Source: JAFGRR01 sp964499235 | GTDB taxonomy: Bacteria > Planctomycetota > Phycisphaerae > UBA1845 > Fen-1342 | Assembly: GCA_964499235.1 (NCBI GenBank) | Contig: CAZCKC010000003.1 | Location: forward strand, 15,461-79,460 | Length of the DNA: 64,000 nucleotides | Direction: 5' to 3' | Shown here: positions 8,960 through 16,847 of the stretch, piece by piece | How the letters are laid out: every line of letters begins with the position of its first letter | Position numbering within the stretch: position 1 is the first letter of the stretch | Made by a program: the position numbers and the translations under genes | Notes under the pieces: generated by a model | What the model saw: the letters and a program-made list of their open reading frames with translations, nothing else | Database searches by the model: none | What the model was told of the DNA's origin: nothing

Positions 8960-10903
8960 ATGGCCCGCACGCCGCGCCGCAACTCGGTCCGCCGAACCAA
9001 CGCCCAGCCCGCCCCGATTCAGACCGGCCTGCCCGCTCACAGCGGATTTCTATTCGAAGCCGCCTGGGAAGTCTGTGCGCAGGTCGGCGGCATCTACACG
9101 GTGCTGCGCAGCAAGGCGCCGTACATGAACGCCGGCTGGGGCGACTCCTACTGCCTGCTCGGGCCGTACTGGGAAGAAAGCGCGAAGATCGAGCTCGAGC
9201 CCCACCTGCCGGTCGGGCCGATCAAGGCGGCGATGGATGACCTGGCGGTTGCCGGCATCAAGGCCCATTACGGGCGGTGGCTGATCACCGGGCGGCCGCA
9301 GGCGGTGCTCTTCGACCTCGACTCGGCCCGCTATCGCCTCGCCCAGTTCAAGTACCTGTTCTGGAAGGACAACGGGATCAGCTCGCCGCCGGACGACGGC
9401 GAGTACGACAACGTGGTCTTGCTGGGCTACCTGATCGCGGATTTCCTACAGTCGTTCCAGCGGCGGATCGGGCAGCGGCCGGTGCTGCTGCACTGCCACG
9501 AATGGCAGGGCGGCGCGGCGCTGCCGGTGTTGCGGCACCGCCAGACGCCGGTGGCGTCGGTGTTCACGACGCACGCGACGCTGGTGGGGCGCAGCCTGAG
9601 CGCGGCCAACGCCGACCTGTACGAGAGCCTGCTGCGGATCAACGCGGGGGCGGTAGCGCACGAGCACGGCTTCGCGCACCGCCACGCGGTCGAGGGCGCG
9701 GCCGCCCAGTGCTGCGACGTGTTCACGACGGTGTCGTCGATCACGGCGCTGGAAGCCATCCAGTTTCTCGGCCGCAAGCCGGACGTGCTGGTACCGAACG
9801 GGCTGAACATCGAGCGCTTCGCGGCGCCGCACGAGTTCCAGAACCTGCACCAGTCGTTCAAGGAGCGGATCCACGAGTTCGTGCTCGGCCACTTTTTTCC
9901 GAGCTACACGCTCGACCTCGACAAGACGATCTACGTCTTCACGTCGGGGCGCTACGAGTACCGCAACAAGGGCATCGACGTCTTCATCGAGGCCCTGCAC
10001 CAGCTCAACCAGCGGATGCGGGCCGAGCAGTCGCCGATGACGGTGGTGGCCTTCATCATCACGCGGGCGCCGGTTCGCGGGATCAACAATGAGACGCTGA
10101 ACCGGCAGGCGATGTTCAACGAGCTCCGCGACGCCTGCGAGGAGATCGAGGAGCGGATGGGCCGGCGGCTCTTCCAGACGGTGGCCACCGCGCGGATGCC
10201 GACGACCGAGGACCTGCTCCAGGAATACGAGTCGGTGAAGCTCAAGCGGCTGATGTATGCGCTGCGGCGAATCATGCCGCCGCCGATCGTCACCCACGAC
10301 CTGTGGGACGACGCCCACGACTCGACGCTCCAACACCTGCGGCACCGCGGGCTCTGGAACGGCAGCGACGACCGGGTGAAGGTCGTCTTCCACCCGCAGT
10401 TCATGACCGCGACCAGCCCGCTGCTCGGCATGGACTACGACCAGTTTGTCCACGGCTGCCACCTGGGCGTGTTTCCCTCCTACTACGAGCCGTGGGGCTA
10501 TACGCCGATGGAGTGCATCGTCCGCGGCATCCCGGCGATCACCAGCGACCTCAGCGGCTTCGGCGACTACGTGCTCCAGCACTTCGACGACACCGAGCGC
10601 AGCGGCATGTACGTCGCCCGCCGACGCTACGCGGCCTTTAACCACACCGTCGACCAGGTGGCGAACTGGATCCATGACCTGGCGCACATGACCCGGCGGG
10701 CGCGGATCGACCTCCGCAACCGGGCCGAAGGACGCGCCGAGCACTTCGACTGGAACAACCTCGGCCGGCATTACACGGCCGCGCACGCCATGGCGCTCGA
10801 GCGCCACTTCGGAACGCGAAACCTGATCCCGGTCGCGGCGGCCACGGCGGCCGAGCTCGACACGCCCGCTCCGAAGCGGCGGCCGAAGCGGGCCCGCCGC
10901 TGA
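8960..10903 (+). CDS. Glycogen synthase, GT3 (eukaryotic-type) family
   Basis: Transfers glucose from UDP-glucose to the non-reducing end of glycogen. The 647-residue product matches the GT3 glycogen synthases of animals and fungi rather than bacterial GlgA (GT5, about 480 residues). Signs are the N-terminal FEAAWEVCAQVGGIYTVLRSK, CHEWQ, and the E-x7-E catalytic pair in YEPWGYTPME (Glu510, Glu518) followed by GIPAITSDLSGFG. The tail is basic (KRRPKRARR). The frame is open far upstream, but ATG 8960 places the glycosyltransferase start at the usual distance. No branching enzyme or pyrophosphorylase lies beside it. It is convergent with the zinc-ribbon gene. Confidence 0.9.
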   Translation: MARTPRRNSVRRTNAQPAPIQTGLPAHSGFLFEAAWEVCAQVGGIYTVLRSKAPYMNAGWGDSYCLLGPYWEESAKIELEPHLPVGPIKAAMDDLAVAGIKAHYGRWLITGRPQAVLFDLDSARYRLAQFKYLFWKDNGISSPPDDGEYDNVVLLGYLIADFLQSFQRRIGQRPVLLHCHEWQGGAALPVLRHRQTPVASVFTTHATLVGRSLSAANADLYESLLRINAGAVAHEHGFAHRHAVEGAAAQCCDVFTTVSSITALEAIQFLGRKPDVLVPNGLNIERFAAPHEFQNLHQSFKERIHEFVLGHFFPSYTLDLDKTIYVFTSGRYEYRNKGIDVFIEALHQLNQRMRAEQSPMTVVAFIITRAPVRGINNETLNRQAMFNELRDACEEIEERMGRRLFQTVATARMPTTEDLLQEYESVKLKRLMYALRRIMPPPIVTHDLWDDAHDSTLQHLRHRGLWNGSDDRVKVVFHPQFMTATSPLLGMDYDQFVHGCHLGVFPSYYEPWGYTPMECIVRGIPAITSDLSGFGDYVLQHFDDTERSGMYVARRRYAAFNHTVDQVANWIHDLAHMTRRARIDLRNRAEGRAEHFDWNNLGRHYTAAHAMALERHFGTRNLIPVAAATAAELDTPAPKRRPKRARR

Positions 10904-10910
10904 GCCGTGT

Positions 10911-10932
10911 GAACGCCCACGTGGCGGCGTTC
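10911..10932. terminator. Stem-loop between convergent genes
   Basis: A 7-bp stem (10911-10917 with 10926-10932) with an 8-base loop lies between the stops of glycogen synthase and the zinc-ribbon gene and overlaps the latter's stop. There is no U-tract, so termination is uncertain. Confidence 0.35.
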
Positions 10933-11404
10933 AGGCATGCTCGATCACCTCCAGCTCGCCGTGATCCAGCCAGATCAAAAAGCACCGCGCGCACGTGTCG
11001 ACCACCACGTTGCCGGGCCCGTAGTAAGGGTGTGTGTCCATGCCGTGCCGGCACTGCGGGCAGCGGACCTGCCGCGCGAGCTCTTCCGGGTTGATCGGCT
11101 GGCGCGGGGTTTGCGTCCCGCCGGCCTTGGCCCGCAGCTTGCTGACGAGCTGGCGGAACGTGTCGTTAGTCGTGAGCACCCCGCGGCACGTCTGGCAGTA
11201 GGCAACCGGCAGCCGCTCGATGGCGGCCGCCCGGAGCGTCTGGTCGCAGACCGGGCAGGCCCGGGCGTCGTCGCTACCGAGCAGGCGGACGCGCTCGTCG
11301 GTCCCGTCGGCCGTCGCCTGCGGAAAGTGCACCGTCGCACAGTAGCGGCACGTGAAGTAGTCGCGGACGAGGTCCATCCCGGCGCCGCAATTGGGGCAGT
11401 TCAT
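10931..11404 (-). CDS. Multi-zinc-ribbon (zf-TFIIB-like) protein
   Basis: A 157-residue cytoplasmic protein with three pairs of CxxC knuckles: CPNC/CRYC at the N-terminus, CPVC/CQTC in the middle, and CPQC/CARC near the end. The last pair, with FLIWLDHGELE, resembles the zf-TFIIB family (DUF-type proteins with WLDxGEL). It probably binds two or three zinc ions; partner and role are unknown. It is the third gene of a dedA/zinc-ribbon operon, 21 bases after the stop of the membrane-anchored zinc-ribbon protein, with AGGAG before its ATG. Shared zinc-ribbon logic with its neighbour suggests that the two proteins work together. Confidence 0.8.
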   Translation of the reverse strand: MNCPNCGAGMDLVRDYFTCRYCATVHFPQATADGTDERVRLLGSDDARACPVCDQTLRAAAIERLPVAYCQTCRGVLTTNDTFRQLVSKLRAKAGGTQTPRQPINPEELARQVRCPQCRHGMDTHPYYGPGNVVVDTCARCFLIWLDHGELEVIEHA

Positions 11405-11425
11405 CGCGTTCTCCTGCGCGCGACG

Positions 11426-12652
11426 CTAGAACAGCTCGCCGCGGAAGACGTAAACCAGCGTGCCGACGACGGCCGCCGCCGCAAGAACGGTCAGCGCGAT
11501 CTTCCAAGCCGACCACGGCCGCTCACCTTGGACCTCGCCGGTGCGGGCGTTGACGAGGAACCGGTAGACCTTGTCGCGGAAGCGGTACGCGCTGATCCAG
11601 ACCGGCAGCAGGATGTGCTTGAAGGTCACGTTGCGGTACTCGGTCTTCAAGGAGTGGATCCGCTGGCGGTCGCCGCCGATGTCGTGGCGGACGGTGTCAC
11701 GGATGATCGGGTCCATCTTCAAGCGAGCCCGCCCGAACCCTTCCTTCAGGTCGATCTGGTAGCTCTCGGCCGTGAAGCCGGTGAGGTAGGCGTCGTCATA
11801 GTCCACCAGGCTCCCCAGGTCCCACGGCTCGAGCTCGTCGGCGTAGCGTTCGGGCAGCGAGCGGCTGCCGAGCACCAGCACGTCGTCGAAGCGGTTCCAG
11901 ACCACGCCGCTGGCGTGATACCAGCGCGTCCGGCGGACGCGGCGGCGGTTCTTGCCGCTGCCAACGGTGACGTAGTAATCCTCGCCGCGCTCGCCGGTGT
12001 AATGCGTCACCGTCTTGCTGTCGTAGGTCCAGTACGGCACGTACACGCCGCGGAGCTTCTCGTTGAGGCGGGCGAACTGTTTGAGCTTGTTCGGCGCAAA
12101 CCACAGCTTGCGGAGCCAGTTGCGGAAGCGGGCCTGGGCCTCGGCCTGCTCCACCTTGAACGGCAGCAGCGCCCGCGGGCGGATCAGCCGCTGGATCTGC
12201 GTCGTCAGGTTGATGTTCGCGCCGCAGAAGGGACACTCAAAGGCCGTCACGTTCGCCGGCCGGTCCACGTTCGCCCCGCACCCGTCGCAGTGCAGCGTGG
12301 CGTGCTCCTCGGTCGTTTCCGCGTCCTCGAGCGCGGCGAGGTGCCGCTCGAAGTCGAGCTCGTGGATGTCGTCGGCCGACTGCGGGATCTGGTTCGCGTG
12401 CCCGCAATACTGGCAGGTCAGCTCCGTCGTGCCGGGCTGATAGGTCAGCTCGGCCCCGCACTGGTCGCAGCCGAACGTCCGCGGACCGCGGGGGGCGGCT
12501 TCGGTCGCGGGCGCCGGCGCCGCGCGCCCGTCGGGCTCGGCCGCTGACGGCGGGTGCTCGTCTTCCACGCGGGTTTCGTCTTCTTGCTGCGGGTCGCGCG
12601 GCGGCCGCGGCGGCTCGCCAGAACACGGAGGACGCGGGGGTCGCGGGATCAT
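11426..12652 (-). CDS. Zinc-ribbon protein with C-terminal membrane anchor
   Basis: Protein of about 408 residues. A Pro-rich, low-complexity N-terminus leads to two zinc ribbons (CDQC/CQYC and CDGC/CPFC, between about residues 65 and 165), a long soluble domain rich in aromatic and charged residues (GVYVPYWTYDSKTVTHYTGERG), and one transmembrane helix at the C-terminus (IALTVLAAAAVVGTLVYVF). It resembles the bacterial TFIIB-type zinc ribbon proteins sometimes called primosomal protein N'-like, whose role is unknown. ATG 12652 is taken because it overlaps the DedA stop as ATGA; the frame stays open further upstream inside dedA. The tail anchor places the bulk of the protein in the cytoplasm if it inserts N-in. 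Confidence 0.82.
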   Translation of the reverse strand: MIPRPPRPPCSGEPPRPPRDPQQEDETRVEDEHPPSAAEPDGRAAPAPATEAAPRGPRTFGCDQCGAELTYQPGTTELTCQYCGHANQIPQSADDIHELDFERHLAALEDAETTEEHATLHCDGCGANVDRPANVTAFECPFCGANINLTTQIQRLIRPRALLPFKVEQAEAQARFRNWLRKLWFAPNKLKQFARLNEKLRGVYVPYWTYDSKTVTHYTGERGEDYYVTVGSGKNRRRVRRTRWYHASGVVWNRFDDVLVLGSRSLPERYADELEPWDLGSLVDYDDAYLTGFTAESYQIDLKEGFGRARLKMDPIIRDTVRHDIGGDRQRIHSLKTEYRNVTFKHILLPVWISAYRFRDKVYRFLVNARTGEVQGERPWSAWKIALTVLAAAAVVGTLVYVFRGELF

Positions 12653-13344
12653 CCGGTCGCTCCGTCCGCGGGTTCGAGTTCGGCGTGCTTTCGTTCGGCG
12701 CGACGCTGCTGACGGCGGCGGCGAATCGAGCGCCACGTCGAGACGGCTACCGGGACCAGCGCGACCAAGGCCGCGAGCAGGATGATCGCCCCCAGGTTCG
12801 ACCGGACGAACGGGATCCGCCCGAACCAGTAGGCCCCGTAAATCCACAGGGCGATGTAGCTCGCGCACGCCAGCGCGTTCAAACCCACAAACCGCGGGTA
12901 GCCCATGCGGCTCGCGCCAGCCAAGAACGGGGCGGCCGCCCGAATCAGGGGGATGTAGCGGCTGAAGAGGATCGCGCCCGCGCCGTAACGCTCAAAAAAG
13001 CGTTCGGCGCGCGCGAGCTGCTCGGGCTTGAGCCAGCCGCGCGCCACGATTGGCCGCGCCGCCAGCCGCCCGAGCCAGTAATTGCCCGAATCGCCGGCCA
13101 GCGTCGCCAGCGTCAGCAGGGCGTAGAGCAGGTGGACATTCAACAACCCGCCCCCGGCCAGCACGCCGGCCGCCAGGAGCAGCGTGTCGCCCGGCAGGAC
13201 GGCCATGAAGAACACGCCGGTCTCGAGAAAGATGATCAGCCACAGGTAGAGGTAAACCCACGCGCCCTGGGCGGCGATGACGTCGGCCAGCTGACGGTCG
13301 AGCGTCTGCACGAATTCCCACAGGTCACGGAGGCCCTCAAGCAT
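12649..13344 (-). CDS. DedA-family membrane protein
   Basis: Inner-membrane protein of the DedA/SNARE-associated (VTT) family, implicated in undecaprenyl-phosphate or phospholipid transport and membrane homeostasis. The 231-residue form has the usual length and the family marks ETGVFFMAVLPGDTLLLAAG, AGDSGNYWLGR and RYIPLIRAAAPFLAGASRM, with four to five hydrophobic segments. The C-terminus is Arg/Lys-rich. ATG 13344 gives the expected start; an ATG at 13383 is the longer alternative, and neither has a clear ribosome-binding site. The stop overlaps the next start (ATGA), so the downstream zinc-ribbon genes are probably translationally coupled. Confidence 0.92.
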   Translation of the reverse strand: MLEGLRDLWEFVQTLDRQLADVIAAQGAWVYLYLWLIIFLETGVFFMAVLPGDTLLLAAGVLAGGGLLNVHLLYALLTLATLAGDSGNYWLGRLAARPIVARGWLKPEQLARAERFFERYGAGAILFSRYIPLIRAAAPFLAGASRMGYPRFVGLNALACASYIALWIYGAYWFGRIPFVRSNLGAIILLAALVALVPVAVSTWRSIRRRRQQRRAERKHAELEPADGATG

Positions 13345-13454
13345 GCGCGCATCGTCGCAGAATCGACGCCCGGGGCAAGGCACCGGCCGGCGGGAACCGG
13401 CCGCGAACTGTTTGCCGGGGCGGCCTCACGCCCTCCCCCCGGCCGGCCAAGCGC

Positions 13455-13492
13455 AAAAGGCGGCGGCAGCCGATTTGGGATCAGCTGCCGCC
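13455..13492 (-). terminator. Rho-independent terminator of the PEP-CTERM gene
   Basis: A perfect 9-bp GC-rich stem (13462-13470 with 13484-13492) with a 13-base loop is followed on the minus strand by GCC and four U residues. It lies 36 bases past the stop of the PEP-CTERM gene. Confidence 0.75.
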
Positions 13493-13528
13493 GGGGAATA
13501 CTGCCGTCGGATCGGCTTCGGCTTAGGC

Positions 13529-14203
13529 TTAGGCGACGCGGCGACGCAGCGTGCCGACGAGGCCGAGGCCCACGAGGCCGGCGAGGACGCTGCCGGGCTC
13601 GGGGATCAGGAAGCGGATTTTTGCCGTATCCTGGAAATCGAGCGTGGCTTCGGTCGCGCCGCCCGCACCCAGGTAGAGCCACTCGTTCAGACCGCTGACG
13701 TTCGACGAGTCGATGTCGATCACGGTGCCGACGAGGCTGTTGAGCGCGCCCAGGCCCAGGGCCGAGCCGTCAGTGTTGTCGACCCACTGCCAGTCCGCCG
13801 CGAGGCTGGTGGCGGCCGGGGTGTAGACGTCGTTCAGCCCGCCGTTGCCCTGGTCGTCCTTTACCTGGTGCGTCCAGCCGAGCGGCAGGCCGCTGATGAC
13901 CTGGTCGATGGTGCCCTGGGCGGCCGGGATTTCCTTGTCGTGGATCGTGAACAGCGACAACTCGCCAGCATATTCGTACAGGAACAGGATCGACTTGCCG
14001 TCGATCTCGAACCCGGTGTGGGCGCTGGCGCTGCGGTAGTCGTAGAACGTGACCGGGTCGTCGCCGAGGGCGTCGCCGTCGACGAACGTCACGGGCGTCC
14101 AGGTCGCGCCGTTGTCGGCACTGACTTCAGCCGTGATCGCGGCGGAAGCCGTCCCGATCGTCAGCGCGGCACAGACCCCGCAGGCAATCAAAAATCGCTG
14201 CAT
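13529..14203 (-). CDS. PEP-CTERM sorting-domain protein
   Basis: Exported 224-residue protein. It has a signal peptide (FLIACGVCAALTIGTASA), a body with no recognised domain, and a classic C-terminal sorting signal: I-P-E-P-G-S, a hydrophobic helix (VLAGLVGLGLVGTL) and RRR. PEP-CTERM proteins are processed by an exosortase and often linked to exopolysaccharide or surface structures; no exosortase gene lies in this window. ATG 14203 has AGGAGGAG upstream and gives a clean signal peptide. The body is Asp/Gly-rich, as is usual for surface proteins. It forms a one-gene unit with its own terminator. Confidence 0.88.
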   Translation of the reverse strand: MQRFLIACGVCAALTIGTASAAITAEVSADNGATWTPVTFVDGDALGDDPVTFYDYRSASAHTGFEIDGKSILFLYEYAGELSLFTIHDKEIPAAQGTIDQVISGLPLGWTHQVKDDQGNGGLNDVYTPAATSLAADWQWVDNTDGSALGLGALNSLVGTVIDIDSSNVSGLNEWLYLGAGGATEATLDFQDTAKIRFLIPEPGSVLAGLVGLGLVGTLRRRVA

Positions 14204-14602
14204 TGCTTCTCTCCTCCTCGCTCGAATCGTGAATGCGCTGGCCCCGGCCAACGTGGCTCGGTTCGACCAGCCACCACTTGGACCCCGCCCCTCATGCGGC
14301 GGCCAAGCGCTCTGATCTATTGCTGCTACTAGCTTGTAGGTCATGCACCCGACCCATACAAGCTGATCCTGAAACCGCTTACGAAATCCGAAATCGGTTA
14401 CGGAAACGCCGATATTGCGACTCTTTTCGAGCGGAAAAGTCGGCCCTTATCGGGCATGCAGCGGGCGGCACGCGGGACCAGGGAAACTACTAACAAATCG
14501 CCGCCGGCCGCCGCCGGCCCGTGACGCTCGCTGGCGGGACGGTTAGAGTTCGCCGCAACGCCTTTCTTCCGTCGCTGGCCTCGAACCGCACGGAGTGCCC
14601 CG
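14204..14602. other. Non-coding stretch between divergent genes
   Basis: About 400 bases between the PEP-CTERM gene (minus) and the MFS gene (plus). The part around 14330-14490 is less GC-rich than its surroundings and probably holds the two promoters. A short GCCGCCGGCC repeat lies at 14500-14520. No open frame here looks real, and no RNA gene was recognised. Confidence 0.5.
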
Positions 14603-15973
14603 ATGACCGAGCTGGCCCCCGCGAGCCCGTTCCCGACCCGCACGCCGTTTGCCCGGCTGTTCGTCCTCTCGCTGATGATGTTCCTGCAGTTCGCCGTCTG
14701 GGGGGTCTGGCTGCCGATCGCGGCCCGGTTCATGAGCGCCACGCTCGAGGAGGGCGGCCTCGCGTTCACCGACGGGCAGATCGCCTTGCTCCTCGGCACC
14801 GCCGCGGCGATCGGGGCCTTCACCGCCCCCTTCGTGGCCGGACAGTTCGCCGACCGGTTCTTTCGCAGCGAGCGGTTCCTGGGTTTCCTGCTGCTGGTCG
14901 GGGCCGGCATCCAGTTCACGCTCGCCCAGGTGACCGGCGAACGGTCCTGGCAGGTGCTGGGTCTGGAGCTGAGCACCTATCATCTCTGGCTCGGCCTGAG
15001 CGTCCTCTACAGCGTCGTCTACATGCCGACGATCTCGCTCTCGAATGCGATCGCCTTCGCCCACGTCCAGGATTCCAAGTACGAGTTCCCGCGCGTCCGG
15101 CTCTGGGGGACGATCGGCTGGATCGCGGCCGGCTGGCTGTTTTCCGCTTTTTGGTTACAGGAGAATGTCAGCGGCCAGTGGCTGCCGCCCTTTTTCCAGG
15201 GCGAAGAGCGCGGCGTGCAGTACATGATCCACTCGCTCAACGCGTCCGGCTTCATCTCGCTGGCGTACGCGCTGCTGTGTTTCTCCGCGTTGCCGGCGAC
15301 GCCGCCGAAGCGCGACGCGGTCCAGTCGCTCGCGTTCGCCAAGGCCTTCGGCCTCCTCCGGCACCGCTCGTTTCTCGTGCTGATGCTGGTGGGCCTCGCG
15401 GTCGCGATGATCCACAACATCTACTTCATGCAGGCCTCGAAGTTTCTGCAGCAGGCCGGCTTGGCCGACTCGCAGATCCTGCCGGCGATGTCGGTGGGCC
15501 AGTTCTCCGAGATCATCGTCATGGCGCTGCTCGGCGTCTTGCTGGTGAAGCTCGGGTTCCGCTGGGTCATGACGATGGGGGTGCTGGCATACCTGCTGCG
15601 CTACGCTGTCTGGGGCACGCCGGGCATGCCGATCGAGGTCCTCGTCGCCAGCCAGTTCCTGCACGGGTTCTGCTTCGCGTGCTTCATCGCGGCCGCCTTC
15701 ATGTACGTCGACCGGATCGCGCCGCCCGACATCCGCAACTCGTCGCAGACGGTCTTTAACATGACGATCTTCGGCGGCGGACCGATTCTGGCCGGCCTGC
15801 TGGTCAGCTCGATCGCGCCGGCGATGCAGGTCGAGACCGATGCCGGCATCGCGCTGGACTACACGCGTTTCTGGTACACGATGGCCGCCATCGGCCTGGT
15901 CGCGATGATCCTCTTCGCCGCAACGTTCCGCGACGAGACACAGGACCGTTCAGCCGCCCCCGCGCCGGCGTAA
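14603..15973 (+). CDS. MFS transporter, nucleoside:H+ symporter-like
   Basis: A 456-residue inner-membrane permease with about 12 hydrophobic segments, resembling the Nuc_H_symport family (NupG/XapB). Marks are the N-terminal FVLSLMMFLQFAVWGVWLPI, GQFADRFFRSER after helix two, YMPTISLSNAIAF, and FPRVRLWGTIGWI. Planctomycete relatives next to sugar-oxidation genes may carry other substrates, so the nucleoside assignment is tentative. ATG 14603 has GGAG at good spacing. The last 24 bases overlap the end of the convergent glycosyltransferase gene. The next genes on its strand, from 16848, encode exported sugar-type oxidoreductases, so a role in sugar uptake is possible. Confidence 0.85.
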   Translation: MTELAPASPFPTRTPFARLFVLSLMMFLQFAVWGVWLPIAARFMSATLEEGGLAFTDGQIALLLGTAAAIGAFTAPFVAGQFADRFFRSERFLGFLLLVGAGIQFTLAQVTGERSWQVLGLELSTYHLWLGLSVLYSVVYMPTISLSNAIAFAHVQDSKYEFPRVRLWGTIGWIAAGWLFSAFWLQENVSGQWLPPFFQGEERGVQYMIHSLNASGFISLAYALLCFSALPATPPKRDAVQSLAFAKAFGLLRHRSFLVLMLVGLAVAMIHNIYFMQASKFLQQAGLADSQILPAMSVGQFSEIIVMALLGVLLVKLGFRWVMTMGVLAYLLRYAVWGTPGMPIEVLVASQFLHGFCFACFIAAAFMYVDRIAPPDIRNSSQTVFNMTIFGGGPILAGLLVSSIAPAMQVETDAGIALDYTRFWYTMAAIGLVAMILFAATFRDETQDRSAAPAPA

Positions 15974-16735
15974 CGCCCGCGCGCGGACCCGGATCCGCAG
16001 CAGCGTCGGCAGCACCGCCGGCAGCAGCCGCCACCACCGAACCCGGCTGCCCGCCCGGTCGCCCCACCGCACGGCGCGCTCCACGATCCGCAAGCCGAAC
16101 GCGTCGGCCAGCGCGAGCAGCTCCACATCAAACAGCCAGCCCGTTTCACGCAACTCCGGCAGCAACCGCTCGACGGCGGCCGCACTGAAAAGCTTGAAAC
16201 CACACTGCGTGTCCCGAACTTCCGGGAGGAGCAACCGTTGTCGCAGCCCGCGAAAGCCGGCCGCCAACAGCCGACGCACGGGCGGCTGCGGCGGCTCAAG
16301 CACGCTTTCCGGCAGGTCCCGCGAGCCGATGACCACGTCCGCGCCCTCCTCGGCGACCGCAAGAAACTCCCCGAGCGTCGCCGGCGGCGTCGGGAGGTCG
16401 GCGTCGCACATCAGCCGCCAGCGCCCGCGCGCCGCCCGCAGCCCACGCCGCACCGCCGCCCCTTTCCCCGTGTTCTGAAACTGTTGCAGCAGCAGGATTT
16501 CCACGTCCGGCGCGTCGCGCCGGTCAGCCACCAGGCGTATTGCGATCTCCGCCGTCGCGTCGGTGCTGCCGTCGTCGACGATGATCACCTCGTGCCGGCC
16601 GGCGTAGCCGGCGAGCTCCCGCTGCCAGGCCGCGACCGTCGCCGCGATCCGCTCCGCCTCGTTGAACGCCGGAATCACGACCGACGTCGCAATGGCCTGA
16701 TCGCCCGCGGGTTCCATCAGACGCAGAGTCCCCAC
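15950..16735 (-). CDS. Family 2 glycosyltransferase (dolichyl-phosphate glucosyltransferase-like)
   Basis: A 261-residue GT-A enzyme that probably moves a sugar from a nucleotide donor to a polyprenyl phosphate on the cytoplasmic face of the membrane. It shows SVVIPAFNEAERI, VDDGSTDAT, NTGKGAAVRRG, the metal-binding CDADLPTPP and GSRDL, as in DPG synthase. No membrane segment is clear, though the Arg-rich tail could sit on the membrane. The start is uncertain: a GTG at 16735 or the ATG at 16717. Its product could feed a lipid-linked-sugar transferase such as the Agl23-type protein at 21266, which is a guess from position only. Confidence 0.87.
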   Translation of the reverse strand: MGTLRLMEPAGDQAIATSVVIPAFNEAERIAATVAAWQRELAGYAGRHEVIIVDDGSTDATAEIAIRLVADRRDAPDVEILLLQQFQNTGKGAAVRRGLRAARGRWRLMCDADLPTPPATLGEFLAVAEEGADVVIGSRDLPESVLEPPQPPVRRLLAAGFRGLRQRLLLPEVRDTQCGFKLFSAAAVERLLPELRETGWLFDVELLALADAFGLRIVERAVRWGDRAGSRVRWWRLLPAVLPTLLRIRVRARALRRRGGG

Positions 16736-16847
16736 GCGGCCCCCGGGCGGTCAATACTGATTGACCCTTCGGACGCTCGGCGTGTAAATTGCCTCAGCTT
16801 ACGTGTCGGCTTCACATCCTTTTCCGCGTCATTGAGAGCGTCGACCC

